A stretch of 64,000 nucleotides of DNA from an uncultured Alistipes sp. (GTDB taxonomy: Bacteria; Bacteroidota; Bacteroidia; Bacteroidales; Rikenellaceae), in the NCBI GenBank assembly GCA_937899895.1, contig CALBQR010000057.1, positions 1 to 64,000 of the forward strand, read 5' to 3'. Below, piece by piece: positions 34,480-43,205 of this stretch (within the stretch, counting starts at the first letter, position 1; each line of letters opens with the position of its first letter). The notes below the pieces were generated by a model. It was not told the origin of the DNA. It worked only from the letters and a program-made list of their open reading frames with translations, and did not search any database. Both the position numbers and the translations under genes were made by a program.

Positions 34480-36915
34480 CTATCGGAATTTGTAGGTTAG
34501 TGAAACATTGAACGATATGGGATAGGCGTAGGTATATCGTTCGGGCATCGGGCGATAGTGAATGTTCGCGCCCGTACCTTGACGCAGGATACGCGAAGGC
34601 TCATAAGCCGAATAGACCAAGTTATTATCGCTCAAAATATTACGCACCGACGCAACAAGCGTCAGACGCGACTGCTCGCCACCAATCGCCCACGAGCGCA
34701 TAGCCGAGACACCAATCAACAGAGCATCTTTCAGCCGTTTCTGCTCGGTCATCTCGGCGAACTCTTCGGGCGAAAGGGTATGTTCGGTGATGCGTGTCAT
34801 TCGTCGAATAGGTGTCGGCGCGACATAACGCCCCGAAGCATAGGCAGCATTGAGATCGACGCGCCAACCAAACGGCACAGAGTATCGAAGGCGCAACAAG
34901 GCTGTCAGTTGTGGTGTCGCGGCTGTTTGCAGACCACTCATATAGCTTTTGGCACCCTCGACAATCGTGCTGTTATCGCTATCGGAATAGAGCGCAACAA
35001 CGGGATTCGTGGCATAGCGATAACTGCCGAGCGAGAGCGCACCCTCCAACCATAAGCGCGGCGACAAAGCCACCGAAGAGCTGAACTCTGCGCCGAAATT
35101 TTGCAGCGTAATGCCACTCACCACAGCATCGACATAGTTATACGAAAGGTCGTCAAAGAGGCGCATCGTCTCGGTGCGATTACTCTCCGAATGGTAGAAA
35201 CCTTTAACCGTCGCCGAAAAAGAGGGTGCATTGTAGGCATAGGCCACCTCACCCTGCAAAGTAACAGCACGCGGATCGACATCGGCAAGGGCGTTATTAT
35301 ATGCAGGTTGTAAAAGTAGTTGCGAGAGAGGTTGCAACTTGCGGGATACGGCAACCGCACCCCACACACGATGACGCGCCGAGAAGGTATAATGCACCGT
35401 GCTTTTCACCTCTGCATCGACATTATGAAGGCGACGCGACAGACCGTAAGAGCCACTACCCGCGAAGAGTTGCTTCTCATAAAGACCTTTACGCCACGAG
35501 GTTACCGATTCGACCTCTCCACCGACATTCAGTGCAAAGCGATTGGTATGATAGCGCAGTATAACACGCCCGCCAAAACGATAATCAATCAGACGATAGC
35601 GATACCCGAACTTATCACCCAACTCCACGCGACGATTGGGATTGCGTAAATCGTTTTGCAACGAAGAGCCGAAACGCTCATCATCAACCAAAAACTGATC
35701 AATATCAATGATATATTCGCCACCGAGCAGGTCGCGCATACGTTTGTAATACTCCGTATTGTTATATTCAGCCACGACAGCTGCCACAAGCGATGCGTTA
35801 CGCGCCACATCGAACTCACCACCGGCCAATGCCCGCACTTCCGTCGGGGCTTCGGTCAGATCCTCGACAATATAGACCGATCGCCCACCCGTCATCGCAT
35901 TGCGGGCATATAGTTCCTCCCAATTAATCTGCGTATAACGTGCATCACGATCGCGCCACAACTGCTCAACGGCATCACCAACAATCTCCGAATCGAAATA
36001 AGAGGGCAACAGTCGATAGTTATCAGGTGTCGGGATGCGGGCATCGTACCAGTTCAGGTTGCTGATCGAGCGACGCCCCGTCCGACCATAGAGCGTGGCG
36101 AACCAATGTTGTGCGCCCTTCGTGTGATTGAACGACACAGCCACCGACGGCAGCAACTCGCGACGCACACGACTACTGCGCTCCTTGCCATTGTGAAAGC
36201 CCCACGAAGGATTATAGAGGCGGTCGCCAGTCAGTTCAAACACCTCGGCCGAAGATGCCGAACGAATACCGCGCTGCGACGGTGCAACCATCGCCACCAG
36301 CGACAACGAGCCACCTTTCAGTTGGCGCGTAAATGCCATTGCAGCCTCGATACGCTGTGTAAAAACACCCTCAACACGCATATCACGACCTCCCTCGCCC
36401 GACAATGAGAGGGCATAGCTCCACTTCTCACCCAAAGGGCGAGCGTCATACAGTCGCACTGTGAGCAGTTTATTGCGATCGGTTGCAGAGATTGTTGTGG
36501 CCGTACGACGTAACCCGAATATTGAAGCTGCGCGGAAAGAGCTACTGCCGACAAATCCGCCCATTGAATATGGAGCGAACGAGATCCCGTCAGTACGCAC
36601 CTCCGAGCGCAACAGACGACGAAGCATATATGAGTCGCGGCTGTCGATTGACACACCGTCAAGTTCGGATATCTGATCCGCAACACCTCGTCGCTGGAAA
36701 CGGATAGTAGAAAATTCATAGCGGGTCAATTGATCGAAAAGGTTATCATCATCGCCCACAGGAAGATAGAAAAGCGTAGAGTCGATTTCGATTTCGGGCA
36801 GCTGCTCGTGCGGATATGCAAAGGGATAGTAAAGGCCGTCAAGCTCTTGTGCCGATACACTCTTGACGGCAAACAACATTACAAAACATAGGTGAATAAT
36901 ACCTAAATATTTCAT
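34480..36915 (-). CDS. TonB-dependent-receptor-like outer-membrane barrel
   Basis: 811-residue outer-membrane protein with a signal peptide ending at VSAQ (about residue 23). A short plug-like region (residues 50-140) includes QRRGVADQISELDGVSIDSR. The rest is a long series of amphipathic strands ending in NVSLTYKFR, the C-terminal signature of BAM substrates. There is no obvious TonB box or carboxypeptidase-like N-domain, and no SusD gene follows. Two DUF5689 lipoproteins follow instead and probably cap or assist the barrel. The transported substrate is unknown. Confidence 0.8.
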   Translation of the reverse strand: MKYLGIIHLCFVMLFAVKSVSAQELDGLYYPFAYPHEQLPEIEIDSTLFYLPVGDDDNLFDQLTRYEFSTIRFQRRGVADQISELDGVSIDSRDSYMLRRLLRSEVRTDGISFAPYSMGGFVGSSSFRAASIFGLRRTATTISATDRNKLLTVRLYDARPLGEKWSYALSLSGEGGRDMRVEGVFTQRIEAAMAFTRQLKGGSLSLVAMVAPSQRGIRSASSAEVFELTGDRLYNPSWGFHNGKERSSRVRRELLPSVAVSFNHTKGAQHWFATLYGRTGRRSISNLNWYDARIPTPDNYRLLPSYFDSEIVGDAVEQLWRDRDARYTQINWEELYARNAMTGGRSVYIVEDLTEAPTEVRALAGGEFDVARNASLVAAVVAEYNNTEYYKRMRDLLGGEYIIDIDQFLVDDERFGSSLQNDLRNPNRRVELGDKFGYRYRLIDYRFGGRVILRYHTNRFALNVGGEVESVTSWRKGLYEKQLFAGSGSYGLSRRLHNVDAEVKSTVHYTFSARHRVWGAVAVSRKLQPLSQLLLQPAYNNALADVDPRAVTLQGEVAYAYNAPSFSATVKGFYHSESNRTETMRLFDDLSYNYVDAVVSGITLQNFGAEFSSSVALSPRLWLEGALSLGSYRYATNPVVALYSDSDNSTIVEGAKSYMSGLQTAATPQLTALLRLRYSVPFGWRVDLNAAYASGRYVAPTPIRRMTRITEHTLSPEEFAEMTEQKRLKDALLIGVSAMRSWAIGGEQSRLTLVASVRNILSDNNLVYSAYEPSRILRQGTGANIHYRPMPERYTYAYPISFNVSLTYKFR

Positions 36916-36934
36916 TCCTACTCCTTTTAATAGG

Positions 36935-36942
36935 CAAATTTA
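36935..36942 (-). promoter_or_regulatory. -7 promoter box of the barrel/DUF5689 operon
   Basis: Perfect TAAATTTG on the minus strand, 19 bases before the ATG. A Shine-Dalgarno-like AAAGGAG lies 8 bases before the start, which is unusual in this genome. Confidence 0.55.
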
Positions 36943-37007
36943 GGTATTTTCCCGTAGAGAAGATTAGAAAGGCCGTAGAAATTGGCAAGAATTATCCGAA
37001 AAATTAG

Positions 37008-37015
37008 TATATTTG
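37008..37015 (+). promoter_or_regulatory. -7 promoter box of the metal-efflux operon
   Basis: Perfect TATATTTG only 9 bases before the ATG at 37025, so the transcript would begin at or next to the start codon. A TTG lies 23 bases upstream. Confidence 0.55.
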
Positions 37016-37024
37016 CGCTCGGCT

Positions 37025-37474
37025 ATGGTAACTAATGTGCATAATTGGATTTTTCGTGCGGTCTTCGCGCTCTGTGCGGCGGCCGTAATGCTCGCCGCAA
37101 TGCCTCACCATCACCACGATTCGAGTGAGGCGGTATGCTTCAATCCTATGCACTGCTTCACCCATAGCGGCTCTCACAACCACTCGTGCGATCACGACCA
37201 TTGCACCGCCGAGCACGACTCGACGGGAGAACCCTCGTCGTGTCATCTGAAAATCGACGTGGCAGAGGTAATATCGAATCTTTCAAAACAAACGCTACTG
37301 CCTCCCGTGCAGTTGCAGACAATCATTGTCGAACCGTTAGAATTGCTCGCGCTGGCGCGGTGTGAAGCCGACGATGTGGTCAATCGACCCAATTTATCGC
37401 CCGATCCTGCCCAACGCATAGTGCGTTATATAGCGCGTGCCCTACCGACACGCGCCGCAACCGAGCGTGCATAA
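37025..37474 (+). CDS. His/Cys-rich small exported protein (DUF6769-like)
   Basis: 149-residue protein with an N-terminal hydrophobic helix (about 10-27, FRAVFALCAAAVMLAAM) followed at once by PHHHHDS and a cluster of His and Cys: CFNPMHCFTHSGSHNHSCDHDHCTAEH. The second half is plain. The pattern suggests binding of soft metals such as Zn, Cu or Cd in the periplasm. It lies 112 bases before the efflux adaptor gene and opens the operon. Similar small His-rich proteins precede czc operons in other Bacteroidota. I assign the DUF6769 label with moderate confidence. Confidence 0.72.
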   Translation: MVTNVHNWIFRAVFALCAAAVMLAAMPHHHHDSSEAVCFNPMHCFTHSGSHNHSCDHDHCTAEHDSTGEPSSCHLKIDVAEVISNLSKQTLLPPVQLQTIIVEPLELLALARCEADDVVNRPNLSPDPAQRIVRYIARALPTRAATERA

Positions 37475-37586
37475 TTAATCCGAGCCGATTGTTCGATTGG
37501 CTCGCTATCCCGTTTTAAGAACTAACCCTATTCAGTCCGTGCGAACAGAAGGTCCGTACGGCAAAATTACACATATACCAACATCT

Positions 37587-38834
37587 ATGAAACAGATATT
37601 CACAGCCATCTTGGCTCTGGCCGTAACCTTTTCACTCGGCAGTTGCGGCAACCACACCTCGAATGAGGAGCACGCACACGACCACTCGGCGCACGCTCAC
37701 GAAGAGCACGACCACTCTACTCACGACCACTCTACTCACGACCATTCGGCACACGCTCACGAGGGCCACGACCACTCTGCGCACGCAGCCGAGTCGGAGC
37801 ATAAGCACAACGAGAACGAGATTACATTCCCCGCAGAGCAGGCTGCACGCACCGACTTCAAGGTCGAGCAGATTCAGCCCCGCACATTCAATCGCGTAAT
37901 CCCCTGCACGGCACGTATCTTGGCGGCACAAGGCGATGAGGCGGTAATGGTTGCCCCCATTTCGGGCGTGGTTTCGTTCGGTGGCAAGCGTCTTTCGACC
38001 GGTGCGCAGGTATCGCGCGGTCAGTCGCTGTTTGCTATCTCGTCAAGCAACTTGGCATCGGGCTCGCAGGTGGATAAGATCGCCGCAGAGTATCGCCGCG
38101 CCGAGGCTGAATACAATCGTCTGAAAAAATTGGTCGAAGATCAGATCGTTTCGCGCAGCGACTTTGAGGCTGCCGAGAGCGCGTATCTGAAAGCAAAGGC
38201 CGAATATGATGCCGTTGCAGCTCACTCGTCGGATAAGGGCAGCAACGTAGGTGCCCCGATTAGCGGCTACATCACCTCGCTCGCAGTTGGCGAGGGCGAC
38301 TTTGTTGAGATGGGACAGCCGCTGGCAACCATTTCGCAGAATCGTCGTTTGCAGTTGCGTGCCGATCTTCCGCAGCGTTATTACCGCGAGTTGCGCACCA
38401 TTACTACTGCCAACATCGTCGATCCCGCAACGGGCGAAAGTTACCGCCTGGCCGATTGCGGCGGTCGTCTGCTGTCGGTCGGTCGCATTGCCGATAGCGG
38501 TTCGACTCTGATCCCCGTAACCTTCGAGTTCGACAACCGCAACGATCTGCCGCAGGGCGCGATTGTCGAGGCTTATCTGGTTGGCGCACCCATTGCCGAT
38601 GCTCTGGTTGTTCCCGTAACAGCTGTAACCGAAGCACAGGGTCTCTATTACGTATATGTACAGCTCGATGCAGAGTGCTACGAGCGTCGTGAGGTGTCGC
38701 TCGGCGCATCGAATGGCGAAGAGGTTCAGTTGCTCGCAGGCATCGCAGCAGGTGAGCGTGTAGTTACACGCGGCGCTATCAACGTCAAGATGGCCGCAGC
38801 TTCGGGCGCAATTCCCCACTCGCATCAACACTAA
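37587..38834 (+). CDS. czcB: RND efflux periplasmic adaptor, CzcB type, with His-rich N-terminus
   Basis: 415-residue membrane-fusion protein linking CzcA to the outer-membrane channel. Lipobox SLGSC gives Cys20. Residues 25-70 are almost only His, Asp, Glu, Ala, Ser and Thr (DHSTHDHSTHDHSAHAHEGH), a likely metal-binding antenna. The lipoyl/hairpin core follows (PISGVVSFGGKRLSTGAQV, a coiled coil around 170-215, GAPISGYITSLAVGEGDFV), then the beta-barrel and membrane-proximal domains. The His-rich tract is encoded by 15-bp repeats. I took the ATG at 37587 because the signal peptide begins there. Twelve bases separate it from czcA. Confidence 0.93.
   Translation: MKQIFTAILALAVTFSLGSCGNHTSNEEHAHDHSAHAHEEHDHSTHDHSTHDHSAHAHEGHDHSAHAAESEHKHNENEITFPAEQAARTDFKVEQIQPRTFNRVIPCTARILAAQGDEAVMVAPISGVVSFGGKRLSTGAQVSRGQSLFAISSSNLASGSQVDKIAAEYRRAEAEYNRLKKLVEDQIVSRSDFEAAESAYLKAKAEYDAVAAHSSDKGSNVGAPISGYITSLAVGEGDFVEMGQPLATISQNRRLQLRADLPQRYYRELRTITTANIVDPATGESYRLADCGGRLLSVGRIADSGSTLIPVTFEFDNRNDLPQGAIVEAYLVGAPIADALVVPVTAVTEAQGLYYVYVQLDAECYERREVSLGASNGEEVQLLAGIAAGERVVTRGAINVKMAAASGAIPHSHQH
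37706..37745 (+). repeat. 15-bp in-frame tandem repeat inside czcB
   Basis: The 15-base unit CACGACCACTCTACT occurs twice in perfect tandem and a third time with changes, encoding the DHSTH units of the His-rich tract. Length changes would stay in frame. Confidence 0.8.
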
Positions 38835-38846
38835 AATTCGACCACT

Positions 38847-41800
38847 ATGCTTAATCGAATAATTGATTACTCGCTGCGAAATCGAATGTTGGTGATTATC
38901 GCAGCACTGCTATTGTCAGCCATTGGTGTCTATACGGCTAACCGTATGGAGGTCGATGTATTCCCCGATCTGACAGCTCCGACGGTCGTGGTGATGACCG
39001 AGGCGCACGGTATGGCTGCCGAAGAGGTTGAGCGCACCGTATCGTTCGTTATCGAGACCGCCGTAAATGGCGCAACCGACGTGCGCCGCGTACGTTCGGC
39101 ATCGACAACCGGCTTCTCGGTTGTCTGGGTCGAATTTGATTGGGATACCGATATCTATCGTGCCCGCCAGATTGTTACCGAAAAGCTCTCGACCATCTCG
39201 GATGCACTGCCCGCAAATGTCGGTCAGCCTACGCTCGGTCCTCAATCGTCGATCTTGGGCGAGATGATGATTATCGGTCTTACATCGGACAAGACCTCAC
39301 TCGAAGAGCTGCGCACGATTGCCGAATGGACCATTCGTCCCCGTCTGCTCTCGACGGGTGGCGTGGCGCAGGTGGCTGTTATCGGTGGCGATATTAAGGA
39401 GTATCAGGTATTGCTTTCGCCCGAAAAGTTGCGTCTGTTGGGCGTTTCGGTACACGAAGTGTTGGCCGCAACAAAGGATATGACCCTCAACTCGTCGGGC
39501 GGCGTACTCTATCAGTATGGCAATGAATTTATCGTGCGCGGTATGCTCTCAACCAAAGAGGCCGATGAGATTTCGCGCGGCGTTATCAAGCTGACCGAAG
39601 ATGGACAGCCGATCACGCTGGCCGATGTTGCCGATGTGCGTATCGGAGCAAAAACTCCCCGTTTAGGTGTCGCATCGGAGCGCACAAAGCCCGCCGTACT
39701 GCTCACCGTTACAAAGCAGAACCAGACCAGCACAATCGAATTGACGGAGGCTCTCGAACATCAGATCGCCGATCTGCAAAAGTCGTTGCCAAAGGATATT
39801 AAAATCTCGACCGACATCTTCCGCCAATCGCGTTTTATCACCTCGTCGATCGACAATATTCAGCGTTCGCTGTTGGAGGGTGCGCTGTTTGTGGTGATCG
39901 TGCTCTTCTTCTTTATGATGAATGCGCGAGTAACAACCATTTCGCTGGTGGCTCTGCCGCTGTCGTTGCTGGTTGCTATTTTGGTGTTGAAGTTGATGAA
40001 TCTTACCATCAATACAATGAGTCTTGGCGGTATGGCAATCGCTATCGGATCGCTGGTCGATGACGCGATTATCGATGTGGAAAATGTCTTCCGCCGACTG
40101 CGCGAGAATAATCTACTGCCCAAAGAGCAGCGTCGCGGCTGGTTTGAGGTGATCTATGATGCTTCGACCGAGATTCGTTCGTCGATCGTAAATGCTACGA
40201 TTATTACCATTGTAGCCTTCGTTCCTCTGTTCTTCCTCGACGGTATGGAGGGCAGAATGTTGAAGCCGCTGGGTATCTCGTTTATCGTATCGCTGTTCGC
40301 ATCGATGATCGTGGCGATGACCCTTACACCCGTTATGTGTAGCTATATGCTCACCTCGGAGCGTGCGCTGCGCCATACAGAGCGTGAGCCGATCGTGGCT
40401 CGCACGTTGAAGCGTTGGTATCGCGTGGCGTTGGAGTGGGTACTCAATTACAAGCGTACGATTTTGGGAGTGATGGTAGCTCTGTTTGCCGGTGCGCTCG
40501 GAGTATTCTTCACACTCGGTAGCAGTTTCCTCCCCTCGTTCAACGAGGGCTCACTAACGATCAACATCGGCACAATGCCCGGCACCTCGCTCGAAGAGTC
40601 GGACAAGATGGGTCGTACCGTTGAGCAGATTCTGTTGGAGATTCCCGAAGTGCAGACCGTAGCCCGCAAGACGGGTCGTGCCGAGTTGGACGAGCACGCA
40701 TTAGGTGTTCACGCATCGGAGTTGGAGGCACCCTATACGCTTACCGATCGCTCGCGTAGCGAATTCCTCGCCGATGTACGTGCTCGCCTTTCGACATTGA
40801 AGGGCCTGGATATCGAGATCGGACAGCCCATTTCGCACCGTATCGATGCTATGCTGTCGGGTACGAAGGCAAATATCGCAATTAAGCTCTTCGGCGAAGA
40901 TCTGAATAAGATGTACGCGCTCGGCAAGCAGATCAAGGGTGAGATCTCGGCAATCGAGGATCTGGCCGACATCACCGTCGAACAGCAGGTTGAGCGTTCG
41001 GAGTTGCAGATCGTTCCGCGCCGCGATATGTTGGCTCGACACGGTATCACGATGGCTGAATTTAAGGAGTTCATCGCCGTTGCATTGCAGGGCGAGGCCG
41101 TTTCGCAGATTTATGAGGGTAATGCGACCTTCGATCTGACCGTTAAGGTTGATGATCGTAATCGTAACTCGATCGAGGCTATCGGCAACCTATTGATGGA
41201 TTGCGCCGATGGGAAGAAGGTGCCGCTTGTGCAGGTGGCTGACATTCGTTCGACATCGGGTCCGAATGCCATCAATCGCGAAAATGTGAAGCGTAAGATT
41301 GTTGTTTCGGCAAATGTCGTAGGTGGCGACTTGGGCGGTGCCGTAAAGCAGATTCAGGAGGTCGTCGAGGAGAATATCTCGCTGCCAGAGGGTTACTATA
41401 TCGAGTATGGCGGTCAGTTTGAGAGCCAGCAGGCTGCGACACGCACGCTGACATTCGCTTCGCTCGTCGCACTGCTCGTTATCTTCCTGCTGCTCTATCA
41501 GGAGTTCCGCGACTTCGGTCTGGCCGGTTTGATTATGATCAACCTGCCGCTGGCACTGATCGGCGGTGTAGCAAGTATCTGGATGACTTCGGGTATTGTC
41601 AGCATCCCCGCAATCATCGGTTTCATCTCGCTACTGGGTATTGCCGTTCGTAACGGTATTCTGCTCGTGTCGCACTATCGACAGTTGCAGGGCGAAGGTC
41701 TTTCGCTGCACGATGCAGTTGTGCAGGGCTCGATCGACCGTTTGAACCCGATTCTGATGACCTCGCTCACATCGGCTCTGGCACTGATTCCGCTGGCTCT

Positions 41801-41951
41801 GGGTGGCGATGTTTCGGGTAACGAGATTCAAAGCCCGATGGCAAAGGTTATCCTCGGCGGTCTGATCTCTTCGACGCTGTTGAATGGCTTTATCGTACCT
41901 ATTATATATATTATGTATGCTAAATATAAAACTCGTAAGAACAATGCGTAA
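38847..41951 (+). CDS. czcA: Heavy-metal efflux RND pump, CzcA/CusA type
   Basis: 1034-residue inner-membrane proton antiporter that expels divalent metal ions. It has the standard layout of a first helix, a periplasmic pore and docking domain, a transmembrane bundle with an internal repeat, and a second periplasmic loop. The proton-relay region of TM4 shows GGMAIAIGSLVDDAIIDVENV, with the two neighbouring Asp residues that mark the heavy-metal branch. Other HME features are FPDLTAPTVVVMTEA and GRAELDEHALGVHASELE. It overlaps the CzcC reading frame by 8 bases. Confidence 0.96.
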   Translation: MLNRIIDYSLRNRMLVIIAALLLSAIGVYTANRMEVDVFPDLTAPTVVVMTEAHGMAAEEVERTVSFVIETAVNGATDVRRVRSASTTGFSVVWVEFDWDTDIYRARQIVTEKLSTISDALPANVGQPTLGPQSSILGEMMIIGLTSDKTSLEELRTIAEWTIRPRLLSTGGVAQVAVIGGDIKEYQVLLSPEKLRLLGVSVHEVLAATKDMTLNSSGGVLYQYGNEFIVRGMLSTKEADEISRGVIKLTEDGQPITLADVADVRIGAKTPRLGVASERTKPAVLLTVTKQNQTSTIELTEALEHQIADLQKSLPKDIKISTDIFRQSRFITSSIDNIQRSLLEGALFVVIVLFFFMMNARVTTISLVALPLSLLVAILVLKLMNLTINTMSLGGMAIAIGSLVDDAIIDVENVFRRLRENNLLPKEQRRGWFEVIYDASTEIRSSIVNATIITIVAFVPLFFLDGMEGRMLKPLGISFIVSLFASMIVAMTLTPVMCSYMLTSERALRHTEREPIVARTLKRWYRVALEWVLNYKRTILGVMVALFAGALGVFFTLGSSFLPSFNEGSLTINIGTMPGTSLEESDKMGRTVEQILLEIPEVQTVARKTGRAELDEHALGVHASELEAPYTLTDRSRSEFLADVRARLSTLKGLDIEIGQPISHRIDAMLSGTKANIAIKLFGEDLNKMYALGKQIKGEISAIEDLADITVEQQVERSELQIVPRRDMLARHGITMAEFKEFIAVALQGEAVSQIYEGNATFDLTVKVDDRNRNSIEAIGNLLMDCADGKKVPLVQVADIRSTSGPNAINRENVKRKIVVSANVVGGDLGGAVKQIQEVVEENISLPEGYYIEYGGQFESQQAATRTLTFASLVALLVIFLLLYQEFRDFGLAGLIMINLPLALIGGVASIWMTSGIVSIPAIIGFISLLGIAVRNGILLVSHYRQLQGEGLSLHDAVVQGSIDRLNPILMTSLTSALALIPLALGGDVSGNEIQSPMAKVILGGLISSTLLNGFIVPIIYIMYAKYKTRKNNA

Positions 41952-43128
41952 TATTAAATATATCGTTGTTGCAACGGCTCTCGTTGCGACATTCAGTTCG
42001 CGTGCGCAGGGTATCGACGGCGTACTGCGTCAGATCGAGGAGAACAACCTCTCGTTGCGCGCACATAGCTCGCTGACCGAGGCTCGTTCGCTCGACGCCC
42101 GTACCGCAAACCAGCTTCCCAACCCGCAGGTACAATATGTCCACGCGTGGGGCACCCCTGCCGAGGCGGGTAAAAATGGCGAGTTGGTAGCGACCCAATC
42201 GTTCGATTTCCCGACAGCTTATGCCCGTCGCTCGCAGATGGCAAAGATGCAGCGTTCGCACTTCACGGCTGACCACGCTCTTGTCCGTCAGCAAACTCTG
42301 CTCGAAGCCAAGCAACTCTGTATCGACCTGATCGCACTGCGCCGTCAAAAGGCAATTGCTAACGAACGCGCACAAAATGCCGAGCATATTGCCGCAATCT
42401 ATGCTTCGCGATTGGAGGCTGGTAAAGGTACAATTATCGAGAAGAATCGCGCCGATATGGAGCTGACCGCGGCTCGCAATGCGGCAAGTATGATCGAGAT
42501 CGAGATCGAGGCTGCCGAAAATCGTCTGCGTACGCTCAATGGCGGCGTGGAGGTTACGTTTGCCGACACGGAGTATGCTCCGCTTGCCGAGCTGTTGCCG
42601 TTGGCCGAAATGGAGACTCTCTATTCGACTGCCGACCCCTCGCTGCTGGTTACGGCTTCGCAGGTCGAGATCGCCGAGCAGAGCGTTAAGGTCGAGCGTG
42701 CAAAGACTTTGCCGCAGTTCACCGTCGGCTACAAACTCGCTCACTCGACGGGTCAGCACTTCAACGGCATTGTTGTAGGTATGAGTGTACCTATCTTCTC
42801 CGGCTACCGCAATACCCGTGCAGCGAAGGCGCAGGCTGCATATGCCGAGGCGGAGCATTTGAGCGCAATAAACGACGTTCACACCTCGCTTGCTGCGATG
42901 TATGAGCGCACGGAGGTTTTGGAGCGTTCGATTGCCGAGTACCGCCAGATCGAGAGCGAGATGGGCGACTATCGCTCGTATCTCTCGCGCGCAATTGAGG
43001 CGGGTCAGATTTCGATTATCGACTACTACTCGTCGCTGGCAAACTACTACGATGTGGTTTCGGCCCGTATCGACTTTGAGCGTCAGTTGCAGCAGGTACA
43101 CGCACAGATCAACTCGGTACTGTTGTAA
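41944..43128 (+). CDS. czcC: TolC-family outer-membrane channel, CzcC type
   Basis: 394-residue outer-membrane efflux protein that completes the tripartite pump. The signal peptide MRNIKYIVVATALVATFSSRAQ is followed by two coiled-coil hairpin repeats (LTEARSLDARTANQLPNPQ; ASQVEIAEQSVKVERAKTLPQFTVGYKL) and the C-terminal IDYYSSLANYYDVVSARIDFE. I chose the ATG at 41944, inside the czcA stop region, since the signal peptide starts there. A strong terminator ends the operon. Confidence 0.92.
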   Translation: MRNIKYIVVATALVATFSSRAQGIDGVLRQIEENNLSLRAHSSLTEARSLDARTANQLPNPQVQYVHAWGTPAEAGKNGELVATQSFDFPTAYARRSQMAKMQRSHFTADHALVRQQTLLEAKQLCIDLIALRRQKAIANERAQNAEHIAAIYASRLEAGKGTIIEKNRADMELTAARNAASMIEIEIEAAENRLRTLNGGVEVTFADTEYAPLAELLPLAEMETLYSTADPSLLVTASQVEIAEQSVKVERAKTLPQFTVGYKLAHSTGQHFNGIVVGMSVPIFSGYRNTRAAKAQAAYAEAEHLSAINDVHTSLAAMYERTEVLERSIAEYRQIESEMGDYRSYLSRAIEAGQISIIDYYSSLANYYDVVSARIDFERQLQQVHAQINSVLL

Positions 43129-43150
43129 CGACAATAGAGATCAACTAACA

Positions 43151-43191
43151 AAAAAAGAGGTCGTGCTCTTCGATGGCACGACCTCTTTTTT
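43151..43191. terminator. Bidirectional terminator between czcC and the GH20 gene
   Basis: Stem AAAAGAGGTCGTGC with GCACGACCTCTTTT (about 43152-43165 and 43176-43190), loop TCTTCGATG, T-rich on both strands. Confidence 0.9.
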
Positions 43192-43205
43192 ATTGCGGAT
43201 AAGGA

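Noticed and set aside
34480..36915. SusC/SusD glycan-uptake locus
   Set aside because: No SusD-like lipoprotein, glycan enzyme or SusC N-domain is present; the partners are DUF5689 lipoproteins.
37706..37790. Possible CRISPR-like array of short repeats
   Set aside because: The repeats are 15 bp, in frame, without spacers and encode a His-rich tract.
41884..41943. Longer start for czcC inside czcA
   Set aside because: The extra 20 residues are the out-of-frame reading of the last czcA helix; the signal peptide begins at 41944.
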